Source: Capillibacterium thermochitinicola (GTDB lineage: Bacteria; Bacillota; UBA4882; UBA10575). From it: a stretch of DNA of 64,000 nt. The translations under genes were made by a program, and so were the position numbers. The DNA lies in NCBI RefSeq assembly GCF_013664685.1, contig NZ_JAAKDE010000015.1, positions 1 to 64,000 of the forward strand. Direction: 5' to 3'. Below, one piece after another: positions 43,331 through 51,222 of this stretch. The stretch's first letter is position 1. Each line of letters starts with the position of its first letter. The notes beneath the pieces are model-generated. The model did no database searches, was not told the DNA's origin, and was given only the letters and a program-made list of their open reading frames with translations.

Positions 43331-44962
43331 ATGTGGAAAAAGACTAGGCTTTATGTTTTTCTATTTGTCCTTTTTGTGTTCTCGGTTCGGATCTTCTCGT
43401 CGTCGGGGACGAAGTCCACTGGTTTTTTAATGAACTATGAAACTCTCTTCCCACAACTGCTGGCGAAAACGGCCGTCAATCCGCCGCCCGCCATTCCCCC
43501 GCGGGTGGAACCCACCCCGGAGCCGGAGCCGCCCTTTGTGCGTGTCACGCCGACGCCCATGCCGGAGGAGGTCAGAGGGGTCTACGCGACCGGATGGGTG
43601 GCGGGGACGCCGTCGTTATTCAATAATCTTTTGCGGTTTATCGACGCGACGCCGGTTAACTCCTTGGTGATTGATATAAAGGATGATACGGGAAAAGTAA
43701 GTTACCGTTCGACTGTCCCCATGGTCAATCTTTTGGGGGCCTGGGAGAATAAGATACCCGACGTGCAAAATATGCTCCAGACTTTGCAGCAGAAAAAGGT
43801 CTATCCCATCGCCCGGTTGGTTGTCTTCAAGGATCCGTTTCTGGCCGAAAAACGCCCGGATTTAGCCCTCAAGCAGCGCAACGGGGAAGTTTGGCGCGAT
43901 TACAAGGGATTGGCCTGGGTTGATCCCCATGCCCGGGAAGTTTGGGATTATAACATCCAAATTGCCAAAGAAGCAGTAAAAATGGGTTTTCCCGAGATTC
44001 AATTTGACTATGTCCGGTTTGCCAGTGACGGGGACCTGCGCAACTGTGTTTATCCCTACGCCGACGGCTCCAGTAAGGAGGATGTGATCCGCGACTTTCT
44101 CCTGTATGCCCGCGCGGAACTGGAACCTTTGGGGGCGGTGGTCTCGGCGGACATCTTCGGACTGGTCTGTTCGGCCGCGGATGATCTTTACATCGGGCAA
44201 AAACTGGAGAAGATTGCCGAAGCCGTTCCCGTGATCTCCCCCATGGTTTATCCTTCCCACTATGCGAAGGGCTGTTACGGCTTGGCTGATCCGGATCGCC
44301 GGCCGTACGAAACCGTCCTCCGCAGTTTGCAGGATGCCCGTCAGCGGTTGAAAGACTACCCGGTAAAACTCCGCCCTTGGCTCCAGGATTTTTCATTGGG
44401 GAACACCTATGGTCCCGTCCAGATCCAAGCGCAGATCCGGGCGGTTTATGATGCGGGCGTGCGGGAATGGCTCTTCTGGAACCCCAGTTGCCGTTATAAT
44501 GTGGACAAATATGTAACGAACAAAAACAGCGAACCAATTACCACCAACGTTCTCCCCGGCGGGGAAGGAGTGCTTGCTCCTGTTGTCGGCGAAACACCGT
44601 CTTCCGCCGATGCGATCCCGGATGCGGAAACGGATGAAACTGTGGCATGGGCGGGCGAACCGGCAGCCGAAGAAGGGTTGGCCTCCGGGGAAGGCGCCTT
44701 GCTCCCTCCGGTGGTCTTGGGCTTAACGGAGGAATGGCAAGAAGAGGAGGATGAAGAGGAAGACCTTGCTTTCTCCGGTCCAAGGACCGACGAAGAGACA
44801 GCCGAGACGGCGGGTGGGAAAGAACATCTCCCGGATGGGGGCGAGGAAGCAGGAAAAACTCCAGCGGCACCGGAGGAAAGCGGCGGGGCCGGTGAGCAGG
44901 TCGATAACCAAACCGGGCCAACGGATCCGTTAGAGAGCGACGGACAGCTTAAACAAGAATAA
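43331..44962 (+). CDS. Putative glycoside hydrolase, DUF4015/GH13-like (COG1306)
   Basis: A 543-residue exported protein. It has an N-terminal membrane segment (LYVFLFVLFVFSVRIFSS), a Pro-rich linker (PPPAIPPRVEPTPEPEPP), and a TIM-barrel-like domain (about 85-400): GVYATGWVAGTPSL, NSLVIDIKDDTGKVSY, EIQFDYVRFASDGDL, VVSADIFGLVCSA, VISPMVYPSHYAKGC. These match the DUF4015 family. The Asp of QFDYVRF is a likely catalytic residue by analogy. The last ~130 residues are acidic and low-complexity (EEWQEEEDEEEDL), perhaps a surface-exposed tail. Substrate unknown; related proteins are thought to act on cell-surface or exopolysaccharides. Start TTG 43328 or ATG 43331 after GGAGG. Confidence 0.82.
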   Translation: MWKKTRLYVFLFVLFVFSVRIFSSSGTKSTGFLMNYETLFPQLLAKTAVNPPPAIPPRVEPTPEPEPPFVRVTPTPMPEEVRGVYATGWVAGTPSLFNNLLRFIDATPVNSLVIDIKDDTGKVSYRSTVPMVNLLGAWENKIPDVQNMLQTLQQKKVYPIARLVVFKDPFLAEKRPDLALKQRNGEVWRDYKGLAWVDPHAREVWDYNIQIAKEAVKMGFPEIQFDYVRFASDGDLRNCVYPYADGSSKEDVIRDFLLYARAELEPLGAVVSADIFGLVCSAADDLYIGQKLEKIAEAVPVISPMVYPSHYAKGCYGLADPDRRPYETVLRSLQDARQRLKDYPVKLRPWLQDFSLGNTYGPVQIQAQIRAVYDAGVREWLFWNPSCRYNVDKYVTNKNSEPITTNVLPGGEGVLAPVVGETPSSADAIPDAETDETVAWAGEPAAEEGLASGEGALLPPVVLGLTEEWQEEEDEEEDLAFSGPRTDEETAETAGGKEHLPDGGEEAGKTPAAPEESGGAGEQVDNQTGPTDPLESDGQLKQE

Positions 44963-45033
44963 TATTGCAAATGTTTCTGTATAAATAATTGTGGTTGCTT
45001 TGCGATTTTGGGTGATATTTGCCGTAATAAAGA

Positions 45034-45123
45034 TTGACATTTGGTCGTGATTCTGATATATTTTTCCTAATATACTTTAACGAAGACGAGATTGTACTGC
45101 GCTGAGCAGGTGTTGTCTCGTCT
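45034..45123 (+). promoter_or_regulatory. livJ promoter and leader hairpin
   Basis: TTGACA (45034-45039), 17-base spacer, TATATT (45057-45062). The leader then contains AGACGAGA (45084-45091) paired with TCTCGTCT (45116-45123), enclosing CTGC/GCAG. The hairpin lacks a T-tract and may act as an attenuator, protein site or stability element. Confidence 0.75.
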
Positions 45124-45165
45124 GTATATTTATTATTTCTTGGAACATAAAAGGAGGTACTGGAA

Positions 45166-46317
45166 ATGAAGAAAAAAAATTTGCTTATCTTAGGTGCCAT
45201 TGTTGTGGTCTTGGCGGCGGTTATCTTTTTCGTGACGAGCCGGGGCGGCAGCGATACGCTTAAAATCGGCACCATCATGTCCGTGAGCGGTCCGGTTTCC
45301 CATTTTGGTACCCAATGCCGGGATGCCATCCAGCTGGCGGTTGATGAGTTTAACGCCCGGGGCGGAGTTCTTGGCAAACAAGTCCAGCTAATCGTGGAAG
45401 ATGACGAGAAGAACCCGGAAAAAACCATGAACGCACTGGTCAAATTGGCCACGAAGGACAAGGTAAAAGTCGTGATTGGTGCATTGACCAGCGACTGTAC
45501 GTTGGCTATCACCCAGGAAGCGCAGCGCCGGGGCATCCTGCTTTTCACCCCGACTTCCACCAATGATTCGGTGACCGATGCCGGCGATCTGATCTTCCGT
45601 TCCTGCTTTAAAGATTCCTTCCAAGGTCAAGTGATGGCCCACTTTGCGGTCGAAAACTTAAATGCGACCAAAGCGGCGGTCCTTTATGACATGAACAATG
45701 ACTACTCCACCGGTTTGATGAAGAGCTTTGAAGAAACCTTTGCCTCATTGGGCGGCACCGTGGTCGCCTCCGAGTCTTACGCCGGCGGGGATAAAGATTT
45801 CAACGCCCAGCTGACCAAGATTAAAGCGGCCGATCCGGATGTGCTGTTCCTCCCCGACTATTACAACACGGTTTCGCTGATCATCAACCAGGCCCGCAAT
45901 CAAGGCTTGGATGCGATCATGCTCGGCCCCGACGGTTGGGATGAACTGGTCGGTCAAGCCGGCGAGGAAGCGATCGGCGGCTACTTCTGTAACCACTACA
46001 GCCCCGATGCCGATGATGCTGATGTAAAAGAGTTTGTCCGTAAGTACCGGGATCGTTATGGCGTTACTCCGAATGCCCTCGCCGCCCTGGGTTATGACGC
46101 GGCCTATATCGTGCTGGAAGCGATCGAACGGGCCGGAACCGACGACCCGCAAGTCTTGAAGAAGGCTTTGATGGAGACCGACAAGAAATATGTCACCGGG
46201 CGTATTACCTTTGATGAAAAACACAATCCGGTCAAATCCACGACCATTTTGAAGGTGGTCAAGGGTGCCGACGGGAAGCTGGCCACTGAATACGTGGGTA
46301 TGGTTGATCCGGAATAA
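45166..46317 (+). CDS. livJ: Branched-chain amino acid ABC transporter, substrate-binding protein
   Basis: A 383-residue type-I periplasmic binding protein (HAAT family). N-terminal hydrophobic segment ILGAIVVVLAAVIFFVTS has no lipobox or clear cleavage site and may be an uncleaved anchor. The fold is clear: LKIGTIMSVSGPVSHFG, AIQLAVDEFNARGGVLGK, VIGALTSDCTLAITQEAQ, LGYDAAYIVLEAIERAG. Expected ligands are leucine, isoleucine or valine, though related proteins bind other amides or acids. First gene of livJHMGF, after GGAGGT, with a consensus promoter upstream. Confidence 0.93.
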   Translation: MKKKNLLILGAIVVVLAAVIFFVTSRGGSDTLKIGTIMSVSGPVSHFGTQCRDAIQLAVDEFNARGGVLGKQVQLIVEDDEKNPEKTMNALVKLATKDKVKVVIGALTSDCTLAITQEAQRRGILLFTPTSTNDSVTDAGDLIFRSCFKDSFQGQVMAHFAVENLNATKAAVLYDMNNDYSTGLMKSFEETFASLGGTVVASESYAGGDKDFNAQLTKIKAADPDVLFLPDYYNTVSLIINQARNQGLDAIMLGPDGWDELVGQAGEEAIGGYFCNHYSPDADDADVKEFVRKYRDRYGVTPNALAALGYDAAYIVLEAIERAGTDDPQVLKKALMETDKKYVTGRITFDEKHNPVKSTTILKVVKGADGKLATEYVGMVDPE

Positions 46318-46342
46318 TTTTGGTGATAAAATGAGTGGTATG

Positions 46343-46375
46343 AAGTAATGGGAGAAGGTTATTCTCCCATTACTT
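46343..46375 (+). promoter_or_regulatory. Intercistronic hairpin between livJ and livH
   Basis: AAGTAATGGGAGAA (46343-46356) pairs perfectly with TTCTCCCATTACTT (46362-46375), loop of 5, followed by TATTC only. Likely allows higher expression of livJ than of the membrane genes. Confidence 0.7.
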
Positions 46376-46520
46376 TATTCAAAAACTAATCATCAATCTC
46401 CACTAGTATTGATTGGCAGATGACAAATACTAAAGACAAGCTGGCCAGCAAATGGGAGAGTTTGTGGGGTAAATTCGAACCGAACGAAGCGCTTTACCAA
46501 CTTAAGGAGGTGGGGTTTGG

Positions 46521-47420
46521 ATGGATTTCCTCCAGCAATTGGGCCAACAGACGTTGAACGGATTATCCCTCGGTAGTATCTATGCTTTGCTAGCCTTGGG
46601 GTACACCATGGTTTATGGGGTGGTACGCCTGATCAACTTTGCCCATGGGGATATTCTGATGGTCGGGGCCTTTGTCAGTTTTTTTGTGCTTAAACAGTGG
46701 GGAATTACTCCCGTAACCTTGATTTTATCCTTTTTACCGGCAATGTTGTTCTGCATGACCATGGGGATGCTGATCGAAAAGGTTTGCTATAAACCCCTAC
46801 GGAATCAACCGCGGATTAATGCTTTGATTACCGCGATCGGGGTTTCTTTTTTATTGGAGAACGGCGCCCGGGTCATCCCGTTCATCGGACCTAACCCTCG
46901 CGTTTTCCCCACTTTACCGGTGGTGAACTATAAAGTTGTTGGGATCAACATCAGCCAGGTTCAGATTCTGGTTTTTATGGTGGCCATCGGCTTAATGCTG
47001 CTTCTTAATTATATTGTCAACTTTACGAAGACCGGCAAAGCGATGAAGGCGGTTTCCTTTGATAAGGATGCCGCGGCACTGATGGGGATCAATGTGGACC
47101 GGATCATCTCCTTTACTTTCGCGTTAGGTTCGTCCCTGGGGGCAGCGGCGGGGATTCTGTTTGCCAGTGCCTATCCGCAAATTGAACCCTATATGGGGAT
47201 TATGCCTGGTTTGAAGGCTTTCATTGCCGCCGTGTTTGGCGGGATTGGCAGTATCCCCGGGGCGGTGCTTGGTGGATTAATCCTTGGCGTGGCGGAGACT
47301 TTGACGAAAGGGTTTCTCTCCTCGCAACTGGCCGATGCCATTGCCTTCGGTCTGTTGATCCTAATTTTAGTGGTTAAACCATCAGGTCTCCTGGGCAAAC
47401 CCATGGGGGAGAAAGTGTAG
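46521..47420 (+). CDS. livH: Branched-chain amino acid ABC transporter permease LivH
   Basis: A 299-residue inner-membrane permease. LNGLSLGSIYALLALGYTMVYGV and LINFAHGDILMVGAFV near the N-terminus and GLKAFIAAVFGGIGSIPGAVLGG near the C-terminus are LivH signatures. Eight or so membrane helices. It pairs with LivM to form the channel. The gene follows the livJ hairpin after AAGGAGGTGG and touches livM. Confidence 0.95.
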   Translation: MDFLQQLGQQTLNGLSLGSIYALLALGYTMVYGVVRLINFAHGDILMVGAFVSFFVLKQWGITPVTLILSFLPAMLFCMTMGMLIEKVCYKPLRNQPRINALITAIGVSFLLENGARVIPFIGPNPRVFPTLPVVNYKVVGINISQVQILVFMVAIGLMLLLNYIVNFTKTGKAMKAVSFDKDAAALMGINVDRIISFTFALGSSLGAAAGILFASAYPQIEPYMGIMPGLKAFIAAVFGGIGSIPGAVLGGLILGVAETLTKGFLSSQLADAIAFGLLILILVVKPSGLLGKPMGEKV

Positions 47421-48449
47421 GTGAGCTTGATGAGTAAGAAGACGAACACCATTGTTTCTACGTTGATCGTGGCCGCGGTTTTGCTCATCCTTAATCTGCT
47501 GGTGATGCTCCGGGTGATCGGCGAGTACACCAGCCAGGTTTTGACCATCGCCGGCATCAATGTAATCATTGCTTTAGGTTTAAATTTAATCTCCGGTTTC
47601 ACCGGCCAACTTGCCTTGGGCCATGCCGGCTTCATGGCGGTTGGTGCTTACACCACGGCGGCTCTGGTGATGAAGGTCAACCTGCCGATTTCGGTGGCCG
47701 TGTTCGGTGGGGCTTTAATGGCGGCCTTTTTTGGGTTTTTAATTGGCCTCCCCACTTTGCGGTTACGCGGCGACTACCTGGCCATTGTCACTTTGGGTTT
47801 TGGTGAAATCATCCGGGTGCTGATGATCAATCTGCCCGAGCTGACAGGCGGACCAGCCGGGTTAAAAGGGATTCCCACTTTCACCACGGACTTTTATTGG
47901 CGGCCGGTTCTTTCCTTTGCTTTGGTCTACCTGACGATGACTCTTGTGGTGGTGTTGCTCAATAACCTCCTCAGTTCTTCCCACGGCGCGGCGATTATTT
48001 CGATTCGTGAGGATGAAATTGCCGCCAACGCCATGGGGATCAATGTGTTTTATTATAAATTGTACGCCTTTACCCTCTCCGCTTTCATCGGGGGCTTGGG
48101 CGGTGCCCTTTATGCGCCGTTCTTTGGCTACCTGAGCCCCAACATGTTCAACTTCCAAAAGTCCGTTGAGTTTTTGATCATTGTCGTTCTGGGCGGGATG
48201 GGGAACCTGACCGGGACGGTCGTGGCCGGGATTGGCCTCACCTATTTGCAAGAGATCCTGCGGTTCCTCAAAGATTACCGCCTGGTGATTTACCCAATAA
48301 TCTTGATTATCGTGATGATCTTCCAACCGTCCGGGATTATGGGCTTGTTTGGGAATAAGGAGTTTTCCTTGACCCGTTTGGTGAACAGTCTCCTTGGGAA
48401 GCAGGAGAGCGGGGAAGAATCTGCGGAGAAGGCGGGTGAGGTCCAATGA
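47421..48449 (+). CDS. livM: Branched-chain amino acid ABC transporter permease LivM
   Basis: A 342-residue permease. INVIIALGLNLISGFTGQLA, LGHAGFMAVGAYTTAAL and FVLIGLPTLRLRGDYLAIVT-like sequence (IGLPTLRLRGDYLAIVTLGF) are LivM hallmarks; a later EAA-like region and LVILGGMGN-like VVLGGMGNLTG are present. GTG start immediately after the livH stop, with GGGGGAG spaced 9 bases before it. Its stop overlaps the livG start (ATGA). Confidence 0.95.
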   Translation: MSLMSKKTNTIVSTLIVAAVLLILNLLVMLRVIGEYTSQVLTIAGINVIIALGLNLISGFTGQLALGHAGFMAVGAYTTAALVMKVNLPISVAVFGGALMAAFFGFLIGLPTLRLRGDYLAIVTLGFGEIIRVLMINLPELTGGPAGLKGIPTFTTDFYWRPVLSFALVYLTMTLVVVLLNNLLSSSHGAAIISIREDEIAANAMGINVFYYKLYAFTLSAFIGGLGGALYAPFFGYLSPNMFNFQKSVEFLIIVVLGGMGNLTGTVVAGIGLTYLQEILRFLKDYRLVIYPIILIIVMIFQPSGIMGLFGNKEFSLTRLVNSLLGKQESGEESAEKAGEVQ

Positions 48450-49237
48450 CCGTCCTGAAGATCGAAAATCTGTCGATTCAGTTCGGTGGTTTAATGGCGG
48501 TCGCCAATCTGAATCTGGAAGTTAAGAAGGGTGAACTGATCGGTTTGATCGGTCCGAACGGGGCCGGGAAGACGACTGTCTTTAACATGTTGACCGGCGT
48601 TTATAAACCGACGGCGGGCCGGATTTTGGTTCAGGACCGTACCGGCCAGATTCAAGATATCGCCCCGCTCCACCCCTACCAGATTACCGCCTTGGGCATG
48701 GCGCGGACCTTCCAGAATATCCGGCTCTTTAAAAACCTGACCGTGCTGGATAACGTACGGATTGGCAACCATCTCAATGTGAAATACCGGAGTGTGGACG
48801 GGATTTTCCGGCTGCCCGGTTACTACCAGGAAGAGAAGCGGATCGAAGAAGAATGTAGGGAGCTTCTCAAGATCTTCGATATCGAGCACAAAAGCAATGA
48901 ACTGGCGAAGAACCTTCCCTATGGCGAGCAGCGGAAACTGGAGATTGTCCGGGCGCTGGCAACCAAACCCCACATCCTCCTTTTGGATGAGCCGGCCGCC
49001 GGCATGAATCCCCAGGAAACACTGGAACTGATGGATTTGATTAAATATATCAGGGAGCGGTTTGACTTGACCATTGTCCTAATCGAGCATGATATGAAAC
49101 TGGTCATGGGGATCTGTCAACGGATTGTGGTCCTGGATTACGGGCGGATGATCGCCTGTGGAACACCCAAGGAGGTTGCGCATAATCCGTTGGTGGTCAA
49201 AGCCTACCTGGGGAAGGAGTTGGAGAACGATGCTTAA
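48446..49237 (+). CDS. livG: Branched-chain amino acid ABC transporter ATPase LivG
   Basis: A 263-residue ATPase. Walker A GPNGAGKTTVFN, Q-loop area ARTFQNIRLF, signature LPYGEQRKLEIVRALAT, Walker B ILLLDEPAAGMNP and H-loop IEHDM. The LPYGEQR signature distinguishes LivG from LivF. Four-base overlap with livM and eight-base overlap with livF show translational coupling. Confidence 0.95.
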   Translation: MTVLKIENLSIQFGGLMAVANLNLEVKKGELIGLIGPNGAGKTTVFNMLTGVYKPTAGRILVQDRTGQIQDIAPLHPYQITALGMARTFQNIRLFKNLTVLDNVRIGNHLNVKYRSVDGIFRLPGYYQEEKRIEEECRELLKIFDIEHKSNELAKNLPYGEQRKLEIVRALATKPHILLLDEPAAGMNPQETLELMDLIKYIRERFDLTIVLIEHDMKLVMGICQRIVVLDYGRMIACGTPKEVAHNPLVVKAYLGKELENDA

Positions 49238-49934
49238 GGTGGAGAAGCTGGATGTTTATTACGGCAATATCCGTGCCCTGCACGAGGTCAGTTTCGAAGT
49301 TAATGAAGGAGAGATCGTTACTTTAATCGGGGCGAACGGTGCGGGGAAGACCACGGTTCTCCATACTATTTCCGGGTTGGTTCCGGCGCGTTCCGGGAGC
49401 GTCCGGTTTCTTGATTATGACCTGATACGGCTGGCCCCCCATAAAATTGTGCAGTTGGGACTGGCCCAAGTGCCGGAAGGAAGAAGGATTTTTGCCAATC
49501 TTACCGTAAAAGAGAATTTAGAGATGGGTGCCTACACCCGGAAAGACGCCAAAGGAATCAAGGACGATTACGAGCAGGTCTTTACGCGCTTTCCTCGCCT
49601 GAAGGAACGCCTCAACCAAATGGCCGGAACGTTAAGCGGCGGTGAACAACAGATGTTGGCTATCGGGCGGACTTTAATGTCCCGGCCCAAACTCGTCCTG
49701 ATGGATGAGCCTTCGATGGGTTTGGCCCCGTTGTTGGTGAGCGAGATCTTTGACATCATTAAGGAGATCAACGCCGCCGGAACCACCATCTTATTGGTGG
49801 AACAAAACGCCCAAATGGCCCTCTCCATTGCCAACCGCGCTTATGTTTTGGAGACCGGCCGGGTGGTCTTGCAAGGTGACGCCAAAACTTTAGCCGACAG
49901 CGAAGAAGTACGCAAGGCTTATTTGGGCGGGTAA
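49230..49934 (+). CDS. livF: Branched-chain amino acid ABC transporter ATPase LivF
   Basis: A 234-residue ATPase. Walker A GANGAGKTTVLH, AQVPEGRRIFANLTV, signature LSGGEQQMLAIGR, Walker B LVLMDEPSMGLAP and LLVEQNAQMAL, then the usual tail VRKAYLGG. ATG 49230 overlaps the livG stop; longer frames are spurious. A second, truncated LivF-like gene lies at 26507. Confidence 0.95.
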   Translation: MLKVEKLDVYYGNIRALHEVSFEVNEGEIVTLIGANGAGKTTVLHTISGLVPARSGSVRFLDYDLIRLAPHKIVQLGLAQVPEGRRIFANLTVKENLEMGAYTRKDAKGIKDDYEQVFTRFPRLKERLNQMAGTLSGGEQQMLAIGRTLMSRPKLVLMDEPSMGLAPLLVSEIFDIIKEINAAGTTILLVEQNAQMALSIANRAYVLETGRVVLQGDAKTLADSEEVRKAYLGG

Positions 49935-49969
49935 GCGTGGAAAAAGGACGAAACGGAGGGATAAGAAAG

Positions 49970-50599
49970 ATGTATGTGCGGAACCGGATGACAGTTAACC
50001 CGATTACGGTCACTCCGGACACTACGATCGCCACGGCTTTAGAGATCATGCGCGAGAAGAAGATCAACCGGATTCCCGTGGTGAAAGACGAGAAACTGGT
50101 CGGGATTATTACCGAACGGAAGTTGATGGAGGTCTCGCCCTCTTCCGCCACCTCGCTCAGTATTTTTGAGATTAACTACCTGCTGGCCAAGACCAAAGTG
50201 GAACAGGTAATGACCAAGAAAGTGGTCACCGTTTCCCCGGATGATCTGCTGGAAGTGGCCGCCCTAAAGATGCGTGACAACAGTGTGGGCGGACTCCCGG
50301 TGGTGGAGAACGGGAAGGTGGTCGGGATTATCACCGAATCCAACATTTTTGACGCCTTCATTGAAATTATGGGCTTCCGGGAAAAAGGCAGCCGGATTTC
50401 GATCCTGATCCAAGAAGACCGGCCGGGGGTTTTGGCGGAACTGGCGCAGACGGTTGCGACCTGCGATATCAACATTACCCATCTGGCGATTTACCATGGG
50501 GAAATTGTCCTCCGGGTTGATACCCGCCAGCCTGATGCCCTCATTGAAAAGCTGAAGGAGAAAGGATTCCGGATTACTTCGGTGACGGTTTCGGCGTGA
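49970..50599 (+). CDS. CBS-pair and ACT domain protein (AcuB-like)
   Basis: A 209-residue cytoplasmic regulator-like protein. Two CBS motifs (VRNRMTVNPITVTPDTTIAT; VEQVMTKKVVTVSPDDLLEV) span residues 1-130 and bind adenine nucleotides in related proteins. A C-terminal ACT domain follows (ISILIQEDRPGVLAELAQTV), usually binding amino acids. Its place directly after livF suggests sensing of amino-acid or energy state for the transporter (inference). ATG 49970 is preceded by ACGGAGGG. The operon terminator follows. Confidence 0.9.
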   Translation: MYVRNRMTVNPITVTPDTTIATALEIMREKKINRIPVVKDEKLVGIITERKLMEVSPSSATSLSIFEINYLLAKTKVEQVMTKKVVTVSPDDLLEVAALKMRDNSVGGLPVVENGKVVGIITESNIFDAFIEIMGFREKGSRISILIQEDRPGVLAELAQTVATCDINITHLAIYHGEIVLRVDTRQPDALIEKLKEKGFRITSVTVSA

Positions 50600-50640
50600 A
50601 CTGACCCTGGTGAGCGACAATAAGCTTATGGCAGGAATAG

Positions 50641-50675
50641 ATAAACTGTCTTGTTGTAAGACAGTTTATTTTTTT
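50641..50675 (+). terminator. Terminator of livJHMGF-CBS operon
   Basis: ATAAACTGTCTT (50641-50652) pairs perfectly with AAGACAGTTTAT (50658-50669), loop GTTGT, then TTTTTT to 50675. Confidence 0.95.
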
Positions 50676-50740
50676 GCATCTTTGCAAGAGAAATGTTATA
50701 TTTCGAAGGGGGGAAAGTAAAAATTATATTAAAATACGAA

Positions 50741-50855
50741 TTGACAACAAATAACCAGGGGGTTATAATAAAGACAAGCAAATTTTGGTATACTCCGAAA
50801 TGCAAACGTTAGCGCATGATATTTATGTAAATTTGAAAGTTTACTCAATGTAAAC
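50741..50855 (+). promoter_or_regulatory. Pullulanase promoter and operator region
   Basis: A consensus promoter: TTGACA (50741-50746), 17-base spacer, TATAAT (50764-50769). About 30 bases downstream lies TGCAAACGTTAGCGCATGA (50801-50819), a cre/LacI-type site placed to block transcription; its AACGTTAGCGCAT core recurs at 59748. A further dyad GTTTAC-N5-GTAAAC occupies 50839-50855. The transcript would carry a leader of about 450 bases before the pullulanase start. Confidence 0.8.
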
Positions 50856-51068
50856 ATATTTGTAACGTATTAAAAGTGTCTTTTTGTAAAATGGTTGTAA
50901 AATAAATTAAAAAAAGAAATATATATCAAAACGGCTAGGTAAAAATGCCTCGTCTTAGTGTCAGAAGAAAACCTATGTACGCAGCATTATTTACTGAACG
51001 CATTGAACCATTGTCACACCCGTGCAGATTTTGTGAGTTCGCCAATGGTTTTAATATGTGCCCCGCGT

Positions 51069-51174
51069 GTACAAACGTATGCGCAATGGTGAAGGGTGTA
51101 TTTTGCCAAGCGTACAAACGTATGCACAATGGTGAAGGGTGTATTTTGCCAAGCGTACAAACGTATGCACAATG
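51069..51174 (+). repeat. 43-bp tandem repeat with operator-like cores in the pullulanase leader
   Basis: Two full units (51069-51111 and 51112-51154) and a partial third (51155-51174) repeat with a 43-base period and are nearly identical. Each contains ACAAACGTATGC(A/G)CAATG, an imperfect palindrome (GCGTAC/GTATGC) related to the operator at 50801. ACAAACG starts at 51071, 51114 and 51157. The 43-base period equals about four DNA turns, so sites would face the same side of the helix. The repeat lies 50-150 bases before the pullulanase start. The remaining 50676-51222 interval holds no convincing gene. Confidence 0.85.
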
Positions 51175-51222
51175 CCGATAGGCTTAGTTTACAAATTATG
51201 TTTTAACAAGGAGGTATTCATC

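Noticed and set aside
50945-51181. Open frame encoding a Cys-rich 78-residue peptide in the pullulanase leader
   Set aside because: No ribosome site, and half of the frame is translated 43-bp repeat DNA; the cysteines come from the repeats and flanks. It is more likely a non-coding leader.
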